Shown here: piece after piece, positions 15,001 to 20,078 of the stretch | Numbering within the stretch: the stretch's first letter is position 1 | How the letters are laid out: the number at the start of each line of letters is the position of its first letter | From: CAZAYY01 sp964489525 | GTDB taxonomy: Bacteria > Chloroflexota > Anaerolineae > Anaerolineales > JABWBV01 | Length of the DNA: 64,000 nt | NCBI GenBank assembly: GCA_964489525.1 | Contig: CAZAYY010000004.1 | Span: 62,001 to 126,000 of the forward strand | Direction: 5' to 3' | The notes under the pieces: generated by a model | The model's database searches: none | What the model was told of the DNA's origin: nothing | The model's input: only the letters and a program-made list of their open reading frames with translations | Position numbers and translations under genes: made by a program

Positions 15001-18000
15001 AGGGAGAAGCCGTGGATGTGCCCTGGTCATTCACCTGGTCACCGGAAAACAGTCCGCTCTTGCAAGTTGGTGAACCTCAGGATGGTCTGCATACCCTCGA
15101 AGTGTTGGTGACCGATTGGAATGGAGGTTCCGCCAGCAGCCAGGCAACCCTGGTGCTTGACCCGAACCCGCCGCAGGTGGGGCTTGATAACACGGTGTAT
15201 ATCGCCACCCATTTCAGCCCGCCCGGCATCATCCACCTGACAGGCCAGGTGAGCGATGGGGTTGGGATCAGCACGGTCGAATGGCGTGTGGCCTCTGGGT
15301 CCCAGTTCGCGCCCGAACCATGGCAGCTGGCCAGCCTGGCTAACCCAACCGACTTATCCAGCAGTTGGAGCGCTGCCTGGCAGCTTGATGAGGGTCTTTT
15401 CCCGGATGGTAGCGCCTTTACATTGGAAATTCGGGCTGTTGACCTTGTTGGGTGGACCACCGTAATAGAAGTGCCAGTCTGGGTGGATATCCAACCGCCA
15501 TCAGAAGTTCAGCTCACCCTGTATTCAGATGGACAGTCTGTTCAACCTGGCCAGGTGGTCGGGTGCAGCGGTGAGCCATGCCAGGCAGGGTTGAAACTAG
15601 AGTGGACGCCTTCTATAGACAGCAGTGAGGTTGCCGGTTACTGGGTGCAGTGGAGCAGCACCATTACCAACTCGGAAACCCATGCCGTAACGCAGTGGGT
15701 AGATCCAGGTAGTTCTCTGGAGTCGTTCTACACAGCCCCAGAGGGAGCTCTGGTAACCGTGTTCCTGGCAAGTGAAGATGGTTATGGCCAGCAGCACTGG
15801 CAAGAATTTGGCAGGGTGTTGGTGGACAGCCCCTTAACACCCGATCAGATCTGGATCCCGAACAACTCCTTATCCTTAGGTTCATCCGCCGAAGGTGCCC
15901 TGGAGAATGCCTGGATGGAGAGCGGCTGCAGCCTGGTCGGGTCGGACCGCCGCCTGTCGGTGACCGGACAAACCCAGTTTTTCCAGATGCTGTTTGCTTC
16001 CTGGGACACAGACGCTCTGCGCCTGGCCTGGGCTGGAGCAGACTGGCGCACCGATGGCGATTTGTTTGTTTACCTGGACACACAGCCTGGTGGAACCAAC
16101 CTGGTATTCGATCCATTCCTGGCAACGGCTGGAACCACCACCATTAGGCTACCAGAAGGCATGGAGGCTGACGCCCTGGTTTGGGTGCAGGATGACCAGG
16201 TAGCCTGGCTGCTTGGTTGGAAAGATGGCCTTTGGGGGCTGATTTCTTCTCTGGGGGCACAGGGATCGGGAGAGAGTACCCTTTCAGGGCAGTACCGTTT
16301 TACCCAACCCGCAGTTGGCGACCAACCCGCAGGCATTGGTCAGGCAGACCTGTATTTACCTTTCAACCTGTTGGGCATAACGGCAGGCGGTTCGCTCAAG
16401 ATGGTTGGCCTGGCTTCAGAAGAAAACCAGCTGCGTCTGTGGGCTGCTTTGCCCGCCGCCAACCCCTTGAACAGCGGCCAGTTGGCGGATCTGACCCTGG
16501 CTGGAGAAAACCACGACTTCAACCTGCAGACCGCTTATACCTGGACCGCACTTGGTGAGGGCATTTGCCTTAACGGCAGCATACCTGCCGCTGGCAGTAT
16601 GTTTGCCGCCGGCAGCAGCCTGCCTGAAAGTCAATTGTCTTACCCGGATTCCGATTTGGTGCTCTCGCTTAGCGCGCAGCCGCTGGGGGTCCAGTTTAAT
16701 TTGTTGGGTGATTACCTGTTCTGGTTGCAGGATGAACTGCTGGCTGTGCCCCAGACCGATTTGCCCGGAATCATGGCTGAAGCGGGATACCTTGCCTGGG
16801 CGGGCCAACCTGCCCAGGTGGGAGGAGGGTCTAGGGTTATTTACACCCTGCACTATGAAAACCGGGGGACCAGTACAGCATATGGTGTGGTCGCGAACCT
16901 GACACCTCTCTTCAGCACGATACTGTCGGGTCCGGCTCAATTGGTGTTGGGCAATCTTGGCCCGGGTGAAAGAGGAACATTGATTTTTGAAGCAGTGGTG
17001 TCCAATACGGGAACAGGACCTCTAGAGGCCGAAGATGAATGGGCTGGTATTCAGGTGGAATTTTATGACAGTGCTCACCCACCCACAGGTGCGGCTTTGG
17101 AAATCCTGTGGGCTTACCATAAGGTAGATCGTAAGCCGCCGGAATTTTTCGGAATCCTGGAACCCAGTGCCTTTTTGAAGCCGGGCACGAACCTGTTCAA
17201 AGGTTATGCCTATGATGAATCTGGCGCCGCGGAGGTTACCCTGTATTACAGCAGCCCGGCTGGCGCAGGTAGTGTCACATGTCCAGTGGGCGGAATGCAG
17301 CAGGGTGCCTGGAGTTGTCCAGTTGAGATTGCCGGTGCCAATGGCGATTGGGTGGAAATTCAACTGGAGGCCAGCGATATCTATGGACAAAAGGCAGCCT
17401 GGAGCGCGCCTGCTGATGTGTACCTGTATCCCATTGATGCTTCTGCACCCGATGTTGTTGTTGAAGAAAACACCGGGCTCTCTGCGATCAGTGGATCATC
17501 CGGCGTTTTACGGAGCAATACATTTACCCTGTCAGGAAGTGCCTTCGACCCGGCTGGTGTTTCTCGTCTTGAGGTGTGCCTGGAAGCCCAATGCGGCATG
17601 GCCAATTTGCAGATGGGTTACGGGCAATCCAGGGCCGAGGTTCTCGATCAGCCTGCCAGCCCGCTGCTGCTGGACAGCAGTGTTAGCTGCGACAGCCCTC
17701 TCCAACGGACTTTCACGGTGACAGAGGATTTCTCCATCCACAGCGTCAGTCTTGGGCTTCTGGTTGAACACAGCCAGCGTGGTGATTTATGGGCTGCGCT
17801 GGTTTCCCCTGCGGGGACTCAGGTGACTTTGGTAGATGGCAGCGGGACTGGACTCCGCTCAGGGCAGAACTTGAATATGCTCCTCGAGGACGCCGCTGGT
17901 ATTTCTTATACCCAGGTGGATGGTGATCAAAGCCTTTCCAGCTTGCGCAGTGATACCTGGGTGCGGCCAGCACAACCCTTGCGCGCCTTCCAGGGTGAAA

Positions 18001-19853
18001 ACAGTGCCGGTAATTGGACCCTCTCTATATGTGATAAACAAGCGGCCACTGAACCCGAACCGGCTTCTGGTTGGGGTGCTTACCTCTCCAGCCAGCTGAT
18101 GCTGGTTCCTCGCAGTAAAACAGCGCCAGGTTCAACCTGGACTTTCAACAACCTCGGGTTGTCTGGCACGGGTGGGTTAAACCTGGATTATGTAAGCCAG
18201 ACCATTTTCATCGCTGCGCAGGATAGAGCAGGGAACCGGGCCGATCCGGAACCTGTCTTTACAATTCTGGTTGACAATGTGTCACCTGTGATCACGGTAA
18301 CGGAAACGCTGGCGCAAATTCCATTGAGTTATGAACCTGAAGACACGGATGAATCCCAGGCGCTGCGAGGTCTGGTTGCAGATGGCAGCCCAGATGTTGC
18401 CGTTCACATTCAGATCACGGCCCCGGATGGCGAGGTTGCGGTGGCTCAAGCCAGACGCTCCGGGGATCGCTGGTGGTACACCCCTGCAGCAACCCAGGCT
18501 GGCCCATATACTCTTTGGGTGATCGCCACTGACCAGGCGGGCAACACCGCTACAGCCGGACCTTTCAGCCTGGAGGTGAGCTGTCGCGATGCCAGTGTTT
18601 CTATGGTGGCACTCCATGCCGAACCGGGAGATAACCCTCTGGAAGATATCACCCTCACTGCCGAAATTACCAACCAGGGTCCAGAAACCCTATCAGCCGG
18701 TGCGATGATCCAGTTTTATGCGGACGGCATCTACCTGGGTAGCTCCCAAACCGGTGCTGCGTTGGCTCCTGGTGAAACCAGCAGGGTGCATTACCTGTGG
18801 AACCAGCCGTTTACCGGGCAGTACCAGGTCTCTGCTGGGTTTGAGCCAGCAGTGGATGAGCCGATCTGCAGTTTAAGCGGATCAATTGCCCGGCAATTTG
18901 AGGTGGCTGAAATCCCCATTGGTCCGGGGTGGAGCATGGTATCGTTCAATGTTCAGCCTTCCAACCCCGCAGCCGAAAGCCTGCTCAGCACCCTGAACGG
19001 AAGATACACCCAGGTGCTGGGCTATACCGGCGAACTGCTGACGTATTCGGCTGCCCTGCCGCCTGAGCAAAACTCCCTGCAAACCTTCGATGCGCAGCAT
19101 GGTTACTGGGTCGAAGGCCTGGAAGATACCGGCGAGACCACACCAAAACTGCGCATCATTGGCGAGCAGCGCTCCCTTGTGGAACCCATTTTGCTCCAAC
19201 CAGGTTGGAACCTGGTCAGCTACCTGCCGGAGGTCAGCCTGCCTGTGGCTGAGGCGCTGCAAAGTATTGATGGTCAATATACTGCCGTGTTGGGTTTTGA
19301 AAACGGAGCGCTTTCTTACTATCCAGACCTGCCGGCTGCGCTAAACACATTGAGCATGATGGTTCCAAAACGGGCTTACTGGATTCAGGTCAGCCAGGCT
19401 GCTGCGCTGATCTACCCACTGGCTACCGCAAGCCAGCAGTCTGTGGAGGATGGGCTTATCGAAGCCGAGCGCAGGGCAGATTTGCCAGCGACTCCAAGGG
19501 CAGTGGTGACGCCTACTCCCTGGTGGATGAATTTCTACCTGCCTGCAGAAAACCTGTTATTCCCGCTGGCTGTGGGCACCGAAATCCTGGCTCTCAACGG
19601 CCAGGGCGAGGTTTGCGGGAGCACCCTGGTTCAGGCTGATGGCGGCATTGGTTTACTTCCTTGCTACCGGGACAGCGCCCAACTGCCCCAGCCCGGACCC
19701 GCCGAAACCATCCGCTTTGTGACCGCTGCCGGGTCCATCCCGGTGGGCGAACAGCGCTGGATAGCATTCGGTGTACTGGAGGAAATCACGGTTACCGCTT
19801 ACCGGATTTACCTGCCCCTGTATTATTACACGCCCATGCCAGAAGGGCAGTAG
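3..19853 (+). CDS. Giant multidomain surface/secreted protein (5' partial)
   Basis: The frame is open from the first bases and the protein starts inside a LamG-like domain with no signal peptide, so the real start lies upstream. About 6,600 codons are visible. Domains, numbered from the ATG at 9: LamG-like lectin domains near 1-215, 220-455, 880-1110 and 1110-1420 with Ig-like spacers; one LVIVD unit near 1555-1600; three CARDB units at 1625-1990; a Thr-Pro linker; a TolB/PD40-like propeller with repeated YDVF..D blades at 2011-2415; a second Thr-Pro linker; eighteen CARDB units at 2471-4628; an LVIVD propeller at 4646-4898; a DOMON/CBM9-like stretch from about 5300; a P/homo-B-like domain near 5880-6025; and a duplicated GW..VS module at 6306-6468. 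It ends in YRIYLPLYYY, with no sortase signal or membrane anchor seen. A cell-surface adhesion or glycan-binding role is inferred. Domain boundaries are by eye. Confidence 0.9.
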   Translation, partial: WGMSTALHLELDEAPGETRLQDSSPADQDATCAESGNGACPTTGLPGRVNRAAAFNAAEYDQVSMASFGAFNTTSVAAWVMPTLVTGQDQTLVAYKTGNLCGFELTLASLDGALYPQFKVRVKQSGVVNWQTVRAMDSLVINQWSHLAGVYDGALLRLYVNGTEAATLDAPGEMQQCDASITLGSSLTEPRNFYNGLLDDVQIFSQPLSESAVQDVYQRAPVFQMKFDDSQGATLFKDSSNHTNHGSCILPACPAAGESIAGLDNLAAQFDGLNDVVEVENESALQLNHFTLGAWVYPTARRTIEQNILSKGLWSPATAAQPLFTNYRLFLEPNSLTTSVEFDTFCSGQMAKASSPVELIENHWNHVMATFDGKYLRLYVNGSEQALWTSDIFDQVQPCQVADSDYTLQIGGLLYEETVRGQTFSGKLDEVTLYNQVLSDAEVYSLYRYQSAWVQQRQHANIIVDTDLPAIELHTPAAYLPQAAIQLLATGADETSGIARVDFGSCQDPVSCVPTLTVDSPQCWDSMGDGSWCPLFDPQSEGRHTLAVQAADRVGHLSPGLDPISVWVDNQPPTLTFDFAEDALLFVTAHPNQAHAWALHLSGTASDPVLPDGSVGSGVSPASVRVTLLTPEGGIVGAGTQKAQLSGSTWWVDYLLTEKDASGAYTVRLEAVDQVALLPGLSVEQIDKHSTLVERSIVVDATAPLPLLDKTNLLTDTMNLSSQLAGSLTEQPVPVRLTLNTPAGAGDQVAISLRCAGQTLASFPVGTFDAAGKAYILNKYAARGASCQVEILGADTFGEVDVCGQSVVSWTAGYGSSTSVPFTAVSTGCTDPLAVSGVDIAEVGFVSILPGSPYFNDVTAGEVAALPLDDSPNANGILSFRDLTGRGNRGACSGAGCPITTQPGPYWGAVQFDGVNDGISIGDSADFDFGTGAFAISLWVKLNGNNYYKDLLHWSNPADDLFIQIDGHNHLTVGTRINSITAVAVADGGQLVPGSWHHIVVVRDLAGFVTVYIDGSPTGYGYSDADLNEIDSGTPIWLGSNRQPNLDAIYRPLNGWLSDFRIYNRTLSDVEVQTLFQGSGPVILLPFEDTPLTNNARLADRSGRNHFGVLQTGLLDTAGAGSSSKAGTSIVEQQALALDGVDDYVMVAPADDLSLHAGRFTQALWVFPNLEDDRSYSLISSDAYEPWKYAYPFLQVVNRVQIRAGFGNGSTILPFNAGNVLTAGEWNHVAATFDGTTYIIYVNGLEAYRTNALAGETPALTSRFDIGRGLNETTEFCSRIAQFYFTPVTWNPYGFTLRLNDVTIWQGQGATDRATVIPGPFDFCGDANLEVLAYHPGSFGLEAVSLGTQVISGALGPAAQVFSGSGYTAGAAWLTMLNPVSARYFPGMVDDLRIYARVLMPEEILGLANGGWQTAVPVNNGPGVENTTWTLTPPAGLEGSYRLDLRGWDQAGLNSMSDGVGAWYGEVDTTNPRLSLTATQVNATTYRYTTLAQDFNLTKQGFNSPCGAGVTSTSGLFSAPWYQPYAGSMERLFELEAQCDVSVYATQNEVGAVDTPGLAQGVVVSGTLAYVADGAAGLQIVDVTNPQMPQIAGNLALTGTVRDVALAEYQTQRSWLLSQSLRDLFLRSSPDLVVQDVNISPSTPRPGQEISIGITVANQGTETVLSGFNTALYLDVPVTACDNTGAWDGYYLWSLVAGGTSTFTMTHPGFDTTGVHTATVQVDNYCVITETNEANNITVPLSFTVAGDPVLPDVVIEGFWSEVPNPGVNHPFDVTVVFANRGTKAIDGVYTLAMFADYAPTTCNESTLRWGITDELYGLWPGEVQTVTLTHPGDFETIGIHTLYAQIDHGCDLEEENEDNNIAGPIEVNVVDWYGPDLVINSLSISPTVLEADQPFSVTFAIENQGNATSGSQEISVLSFYLGDCPYMLGGCWYNEYWFFEELLPGEVFTMTVDRPGVAAGDYTLHGLVDSENYVSEIDEGNNEYLLNYSVSGPTPTPTNTPTITPTPEPPLEGSMVLVSGPNANSSSYNAAISYDGKQIVFDSPANNLVPDTNIYYDVFLFDRNTGQMERSSVTTGGGEANGSSQEGDVAADGRYVAFHSVANYLVVGDGNNQYDVFVRDRVGSETILVSVNSDEVHGNAASEHPAISADGRYVAFHSNASNLVTDDTNGATDIFVRDLVAGTTTRVSVDSSGNQGNYASWLYYGGISADGNSVVFMSSANNLVANDTNTAYDIFVHDLDTGLTERVSIHTNGTQANANSFYPQISGDGNVVVFQTSASTLVDGDTNGVIDVFVHDRTTGVTERVSVSSDGGQGNGESLYADISDDGRFVVFESSASNLVVGDTNGRYDVFLRDRVTGKTHLVSMGQAGAQSNGSSYEPTISGDGLHVAFSSDASNLVSGDINGQTDIFVFDLVEVVIPTQTPTPTPTNTPTPTQTPTPTHTPTQTPTPTQTPTPTQTPTPTQTGTPTPVPYPDLVIESVTLSSSTILPGQYIRITVKLKNQGTGPVNVNSYVGVYINDPPSGFNEVPYRVIAFPTLGPGASATRYLDTSTFNSAGTYRVDTLADYDQRVAESNEANNGYAPLSFDVLQADLVVQNLVVDPPDPMPGEPVYFHTVISNQGTYPSSAAWSGIFVDRAYPGCDSVADRVEQIPALNPGQVYTMTLVYPSGFATVGTHSVTGVADYLCDVSDMSRANNVYGPVYFTVTQKFPDLAVQSIVPSPVTPPAYQPFVYNVSVVNLGEIASPVAYLALYQDYQPLVCADSNWTNTKQIPALGPGESVTLEVATTGMGPEGEHLATVFLDYLCDLDELNITNNLKTQSIYIGSALQPDYQIDELTASPIPPVLDEPVTYTIRISNQGTALAPSTLAGIYLDRLPVCGSLPDRGADVPALDIGQSATITLVDAGFLTPGTHNVYAMVDYGCGRTELDESNNFYGPVSLDPSGPDLQVHSLMVEPDLPVENRPMTLTLVLKNTGAASSGLAYAGIYRNREFSGCSDFGDYFDLVPALAPGEHYTLTFPTQITTSGDYNFFAAVDSSCQVVETNELNNTAGPVSITVLPPPKPDLVISDFSAQPAEIAAEQYLTYTIRIQNLGGAASAGFWTGLYLDRIPTGCVVGDYVAQVPGLAVGESYTATLRAAFDTEGQHFAMAYADYGCNVEEEDESNNMAGPVNTLVLPPLRPDLVIESVTTAPETLRAEEPLTYTVTIRNQGSKNTGYTFLGVYHDLADGYTLGCGDASWVTTAQIPPLAAGQSTTLTVFYFAGFDNPGAHKAHFFADFGCVQDENDEDNNQFQHPLWIDLPLRPDLAIMDIQVSTFTPIAEKPVNYRVEIENIGTTEAHSITYAGLYLDRIPGGCSTVDVPDYAVEISPLDMGATLVFTITAPFNEGGEHLAYIYLDYGCLLEENDLSNNLSEPMVFQVSPPLRPDLVIETLSISPANPPAEEALVYTARVKNQGTIASGNNFLAIFHDPLEPYYTCSDASWVNTKAVPPLEPGASVLLEIPVSAGFDGAGTHTARAVVDFSCVVRESNEDNNQTDLSVNVLAPLRPDLMVERIDILPDAPIIGAMVQYSLTILNQGTADSTLSMLSIYYNNPPNGCGDTSGVVQWGIPSIPAGGRVQVTVNDMEGFATTGEHTVYIYLDYTCELVEINTANNLEVFNLTVLPEPKPDLVIENVMPTPLSPIITDYVRYTVRIHNQGTAASSFSLLGVYYDHLPTGCGDTNTRLEWGILPIEAGQTLTLTVDELEGFSMLGEHTVHFFVDYECVMQELDETNNIYALDLVVSPEPQPDLVVLSAAAMPELPLVGAHFWYEVVLQNQGNEASPASILGIFHDPLNPDIPCASQTWVNTALVPALDSGQKATISVPVPPFEVPGSHAVQIVADFGCIITEQDDTNNSLIFSLMAATHLPDLVVDSVTLAPEVPVAGQPALYTIRIRNRGAAPSLMTIPGGLYLNRLPAGCSGELDQGDMIFLIPPLAAGGSMNLTAVATLPTAGQHQVYAYLDYGCMLVEGDETNNQFALTPIDVSVAPQPDLAFTLFTALPESPAAGEPVTYRVEVKNRGSSGLQTQTQIGLYLDRIPVGCGTIPGVGDRTASIGSLAVGATAVLTYTAPFMSLGAHTAYAFVDEGCQVAEGVESNNQAGPLTFEVTSTLQSDLVIAGFSTTPASLVVQSPFQMHVQVANQGAMPSQASKVALYIDHLPTACNDSAWYATLDVPALDPDEIASFTLDHPGIPDLQVKTLNILADYQCQVGESTESNNLYQTWLQLGVSPDPDLVIEQVDMASGAPYAGEPISITLRIRNQGAAPTEQPFWAGVYFDQYVPGCSSTTPALTAQVPPLGPGAEYNLTLTGAGFTTPFEHFFSVMVDSTCLVQESSESNNLYNSPIWMVNPPPKPDLVLVNLGIEPSHVTSGEPVTYTLTIRNNGPRPTLETVQAGVYIDQVGFCGVTPALIGQVPLMSSGAEYTLVLLDPAGFAPEPATRTISARVDTDCLVEEEDENNNTYGYISLQVSPPRLPDLVVDSFLAIPASPAVGQSVRYIVRVRNQGQVASQSISALGIFAAADITQDYCDLGDPTTNQFVQVPVLAAGASRELVITTAGFSADGEQALVALVDPDCTLPEVNEQNNTSSERVVYVGVPLPTPSPTPTPTPQPAGDRYAFVAADTAGLQVVNVSNPGAPVLETVVATAGEVLGVTVRPTASGMAAYLAAGSAGLIVVDITDPANPIQLGSYNTPGTAFSVAVTNGHAIVADGEAGIQIISLNSLGVLALAGTYDTPGTAYDVAVVGSTAFIASGAAGLWILDISNPAAPVPVGSYDTLGEVRSVELESINGGSIFAYLADGASGVEVVDVSDPTNPFFIVLGDTPGTARALALGADNGLSNLVFVADHGVGLRILNPLWVSNGATACDTEGNCTAVGAPLPSLTSGGRSEVTYQSGYHPVGPLLRQVAAESTTWVTISSLPPLGQVYISDSTAPILVNGQAATSVSSLKSLSLFADGVLLFGQNWDQGEAVDVPWSFTWSPENSPLLQVGEPQDGLHTLEVLVTDWNGGSASSQATLVLDPNPPQVGLDNTVYIATHFSPPGIIHLTGQVSDGVGISTVEWRVASGSQFAPEPWQLASLANPTDLSSSWSAAWQLDEGLFPDGSAFTLEIRAVDLVGWTTVIEVPVWVDIQPPSEVQLTLYSDGQSVQPGQVVGCSGEPCQAGLKLEWTPSIDSSEVAGYWVQWSSTITNSETHAVTQWVDPGSSLESFYTAPEGALVTVFLASEDGYGQQHWQEFGRVLVDSPLTPDQIWIPNNSLSLGSSAEGALENAWMESGCSLVGSDRRLSVTGQTQFFQMLFASWDTDALRLAWAGADWRTDGDLFVYLDTQPGGTNLVFDPFLATAGTTTIRLPEGMEADALVWVQDDQVAWLLGWKDGLWGLISSLGAQGSGESTLSGQYRFTQPAVGDQPAGIGQADLYLPFNLLGITAGGSLKMVGLASEENQLRLWAALPAANPLNSGQLADLTLAGENHDFNLQTAYTWTALGEGICLNGSIPAAGSMFAAGSSLPESQLSYPDSDLVLSLSAQPLGVQFNLLGDYLFWLQDELLAVPQTDLPGIMAEAGYLAWAGQPAQVGGGSRVIYTLHYENRGTSTAYGVVANLTPLFSTILSGPAQLVLGNLGPGERGTLIFEAVVSNTGTGPLEAEDEWAGIQVEFYDSAHPPTGAALEILWAYHKVDRKPPEFFGILEPSAFLKPGTNLFKGYAYDESGAAEVTLYYSSPAGAGSVTCPVGGMQQGAWSCPVEIAGANGDWVEIQLEASDIYGQKAAWSAPADVYLYPIDASAPDVVVEENTGLSAISGSSGVLRSNTFTLSGSAFDPAGVSRLEVCLEAQCGMANLQMGYGQSRAEVLDQPASPLLLDSSVSCDSPLQRTFTVTEDFSIHSVSLGLLVEHSQRGDLWAALVSPAGTQVTLVDGSGTGLRSGQNLNMLLEDAAGISYTQVDGDQSLSSLRSDTWVRPAQPLRAFQGENSAGNWTLSICDKQAATEPEPASGWGAYLSSQLMLVPRSKTAPGSTWTFNNLGLSGTGGLNLDYVSQTIFIAAQDRAGNRADPEPVFTILVDNVSPVITVTETLAQIPLSYEPEDTDESQALRGLVADGSPDVAVHIQITAPDGEVAVAQARRSGDRWWYTPAATQAGPYTLWVIATDQAGNTATAGPFSLEVSCRDASVSMVALHAEPGDNPLEDITLTAEITNQGPETLSAGAMIQFYADGIYLGSSQTGAALAPGETSRVHYLWNQPFTGQYQVSAGFEPAVDEPICSLSGSIARQFEVAEIPIGPGWSMVSFNVQPSNPAAESLLSTLNGRYTQVLGYTGELLTYSAALPPEQNSLQTFDAQHGYWVEGLEDTGETTPKLRIIGEQRSLVEPILLQPGWNLVSYLPEVSLPVAEALQSIDGQYTAVLGFENGALSYYPDLPAALNTLSMMVPKRAYWIQVSQAAALIYPLATASQQSVEDGLIEAERRADLPATPRAVVTPTPWWMNFYLPAENLLFPLAVGTEILALNGQGEVCGSTLVQADGGIGLLPCYRDSAQLPQPGPAETIRFVTAAGSIPVGEQRWIAFGVLEEITVTAYRIYLPLYYYTPMPEGQ
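4882..5985 (+). repeat. First CARDB block (3 units) inside the giant gene
   Basis: Three tandem units of about 120 residues, each opening with a P-D-(L/V)-V-(V/I) strand and closing with an acidic stretch and NN. This is typical of CARDB (cell adhesion related domain in bacteria). The third unit departs from the rest: both its cysteines sit in the first half. A Thr-Pro linker follows directly. Confidence 0.8.
7261..7412 (+). repeat. Thr-Pro linker microrepeat
   Basis: Low-complexity coding repeat of ACC/CCA/CCC/CAA-type codons giving repeated TPTQTP units between the PD40-like propeller and the second CARDB block. It probably acts as an extended, possibly glycosylated spacer. Similar shorter linkers occur near 5985-6035 and 13900-13945. 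The short repeat unit makes it prone to length change by slippage. Confidence 0.85.
7420..13890 (+). repeat. Array of 18 tandem CARDB units
   Basis: Eighteen units at roughly 360-bp spacing, with P-D-L-V-like starts near 7420, 7771, 8128, 8486, 8830, 9183, 9535, 9904, 10265, 10630, 10990, 11350, 11712, 12079, 12445, 12803, 13164 and 13528. All but the first carry one Cys near the middle (often P-x-G-C or similar) and one about 55 residues later just before the acidic ..NN end. The units are diverged at DNA level, so this is an old expansion rather than a recent duplication. Confidence 0.85.
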
Positions 19854-19859
19854 GGTAAA

Positions 19860-19926
19860 GGGCAGTGCGCCCGGGTTGGACATGCCGTGTAGGTCAGACC
19901 CAGGTGCACTGCCCAGCAAGTTTTTT
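19860..19926 (+). terminator. Rho-independent terminator after the giant gene
   Basis: A 9-bp perfect stem (19860-19868 with 19906-19914), extended inside by a CCGGGT/ACCCAGG pairing with one bulged base, followed by a run of six T at 19921-19926. It begins seven bases after the stop codon. Confidence 0.75.
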
Positions 19927-19963
19927 GTAGGTGGGTTAACCCAGCAGTTCCATTAAGATGTTG

Positions 19964-20002
19964 CCCAGAGATCCACTGATAAAAACCCGGTGGATCTCTG
20001 GG
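19964..20002. repeat. Perfect 13-bp inverted repeat in intergenic DNA
   Basis: Arms at 19964-19976 and 19990-20002 are perfectly complementary, with a 13-nt loop. Neither side has a T run, so a simple terminator is unlikely. It lies just upstream of the likely promoter of the glycosyltransferase gene. It could be an operator, a transcript-stabilising hairpin or a processing site; the sequence does not decide. Confidence 0.6.
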
Positions 20003-20037
20003 GTTCTGGATGTGATTCCGGAGAACGGTACGGGCTG

Positions 20038-20046
20038 TGATAGAAT
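20038..20046 (+). promoter_or_regulatory. Possible extended -10 promoter element
   Basis: TGATAGAAT reads as an extended -10 (TG-N-TAGAAT) about 33 bases before the ATG at 20079. No convincing -35 is seen at 16-18 bp. Confidence 0.35.
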
Positions 20047-20078
20047 CGGTCAGATAGCGCTCAACCCGTTTGAGGTCA

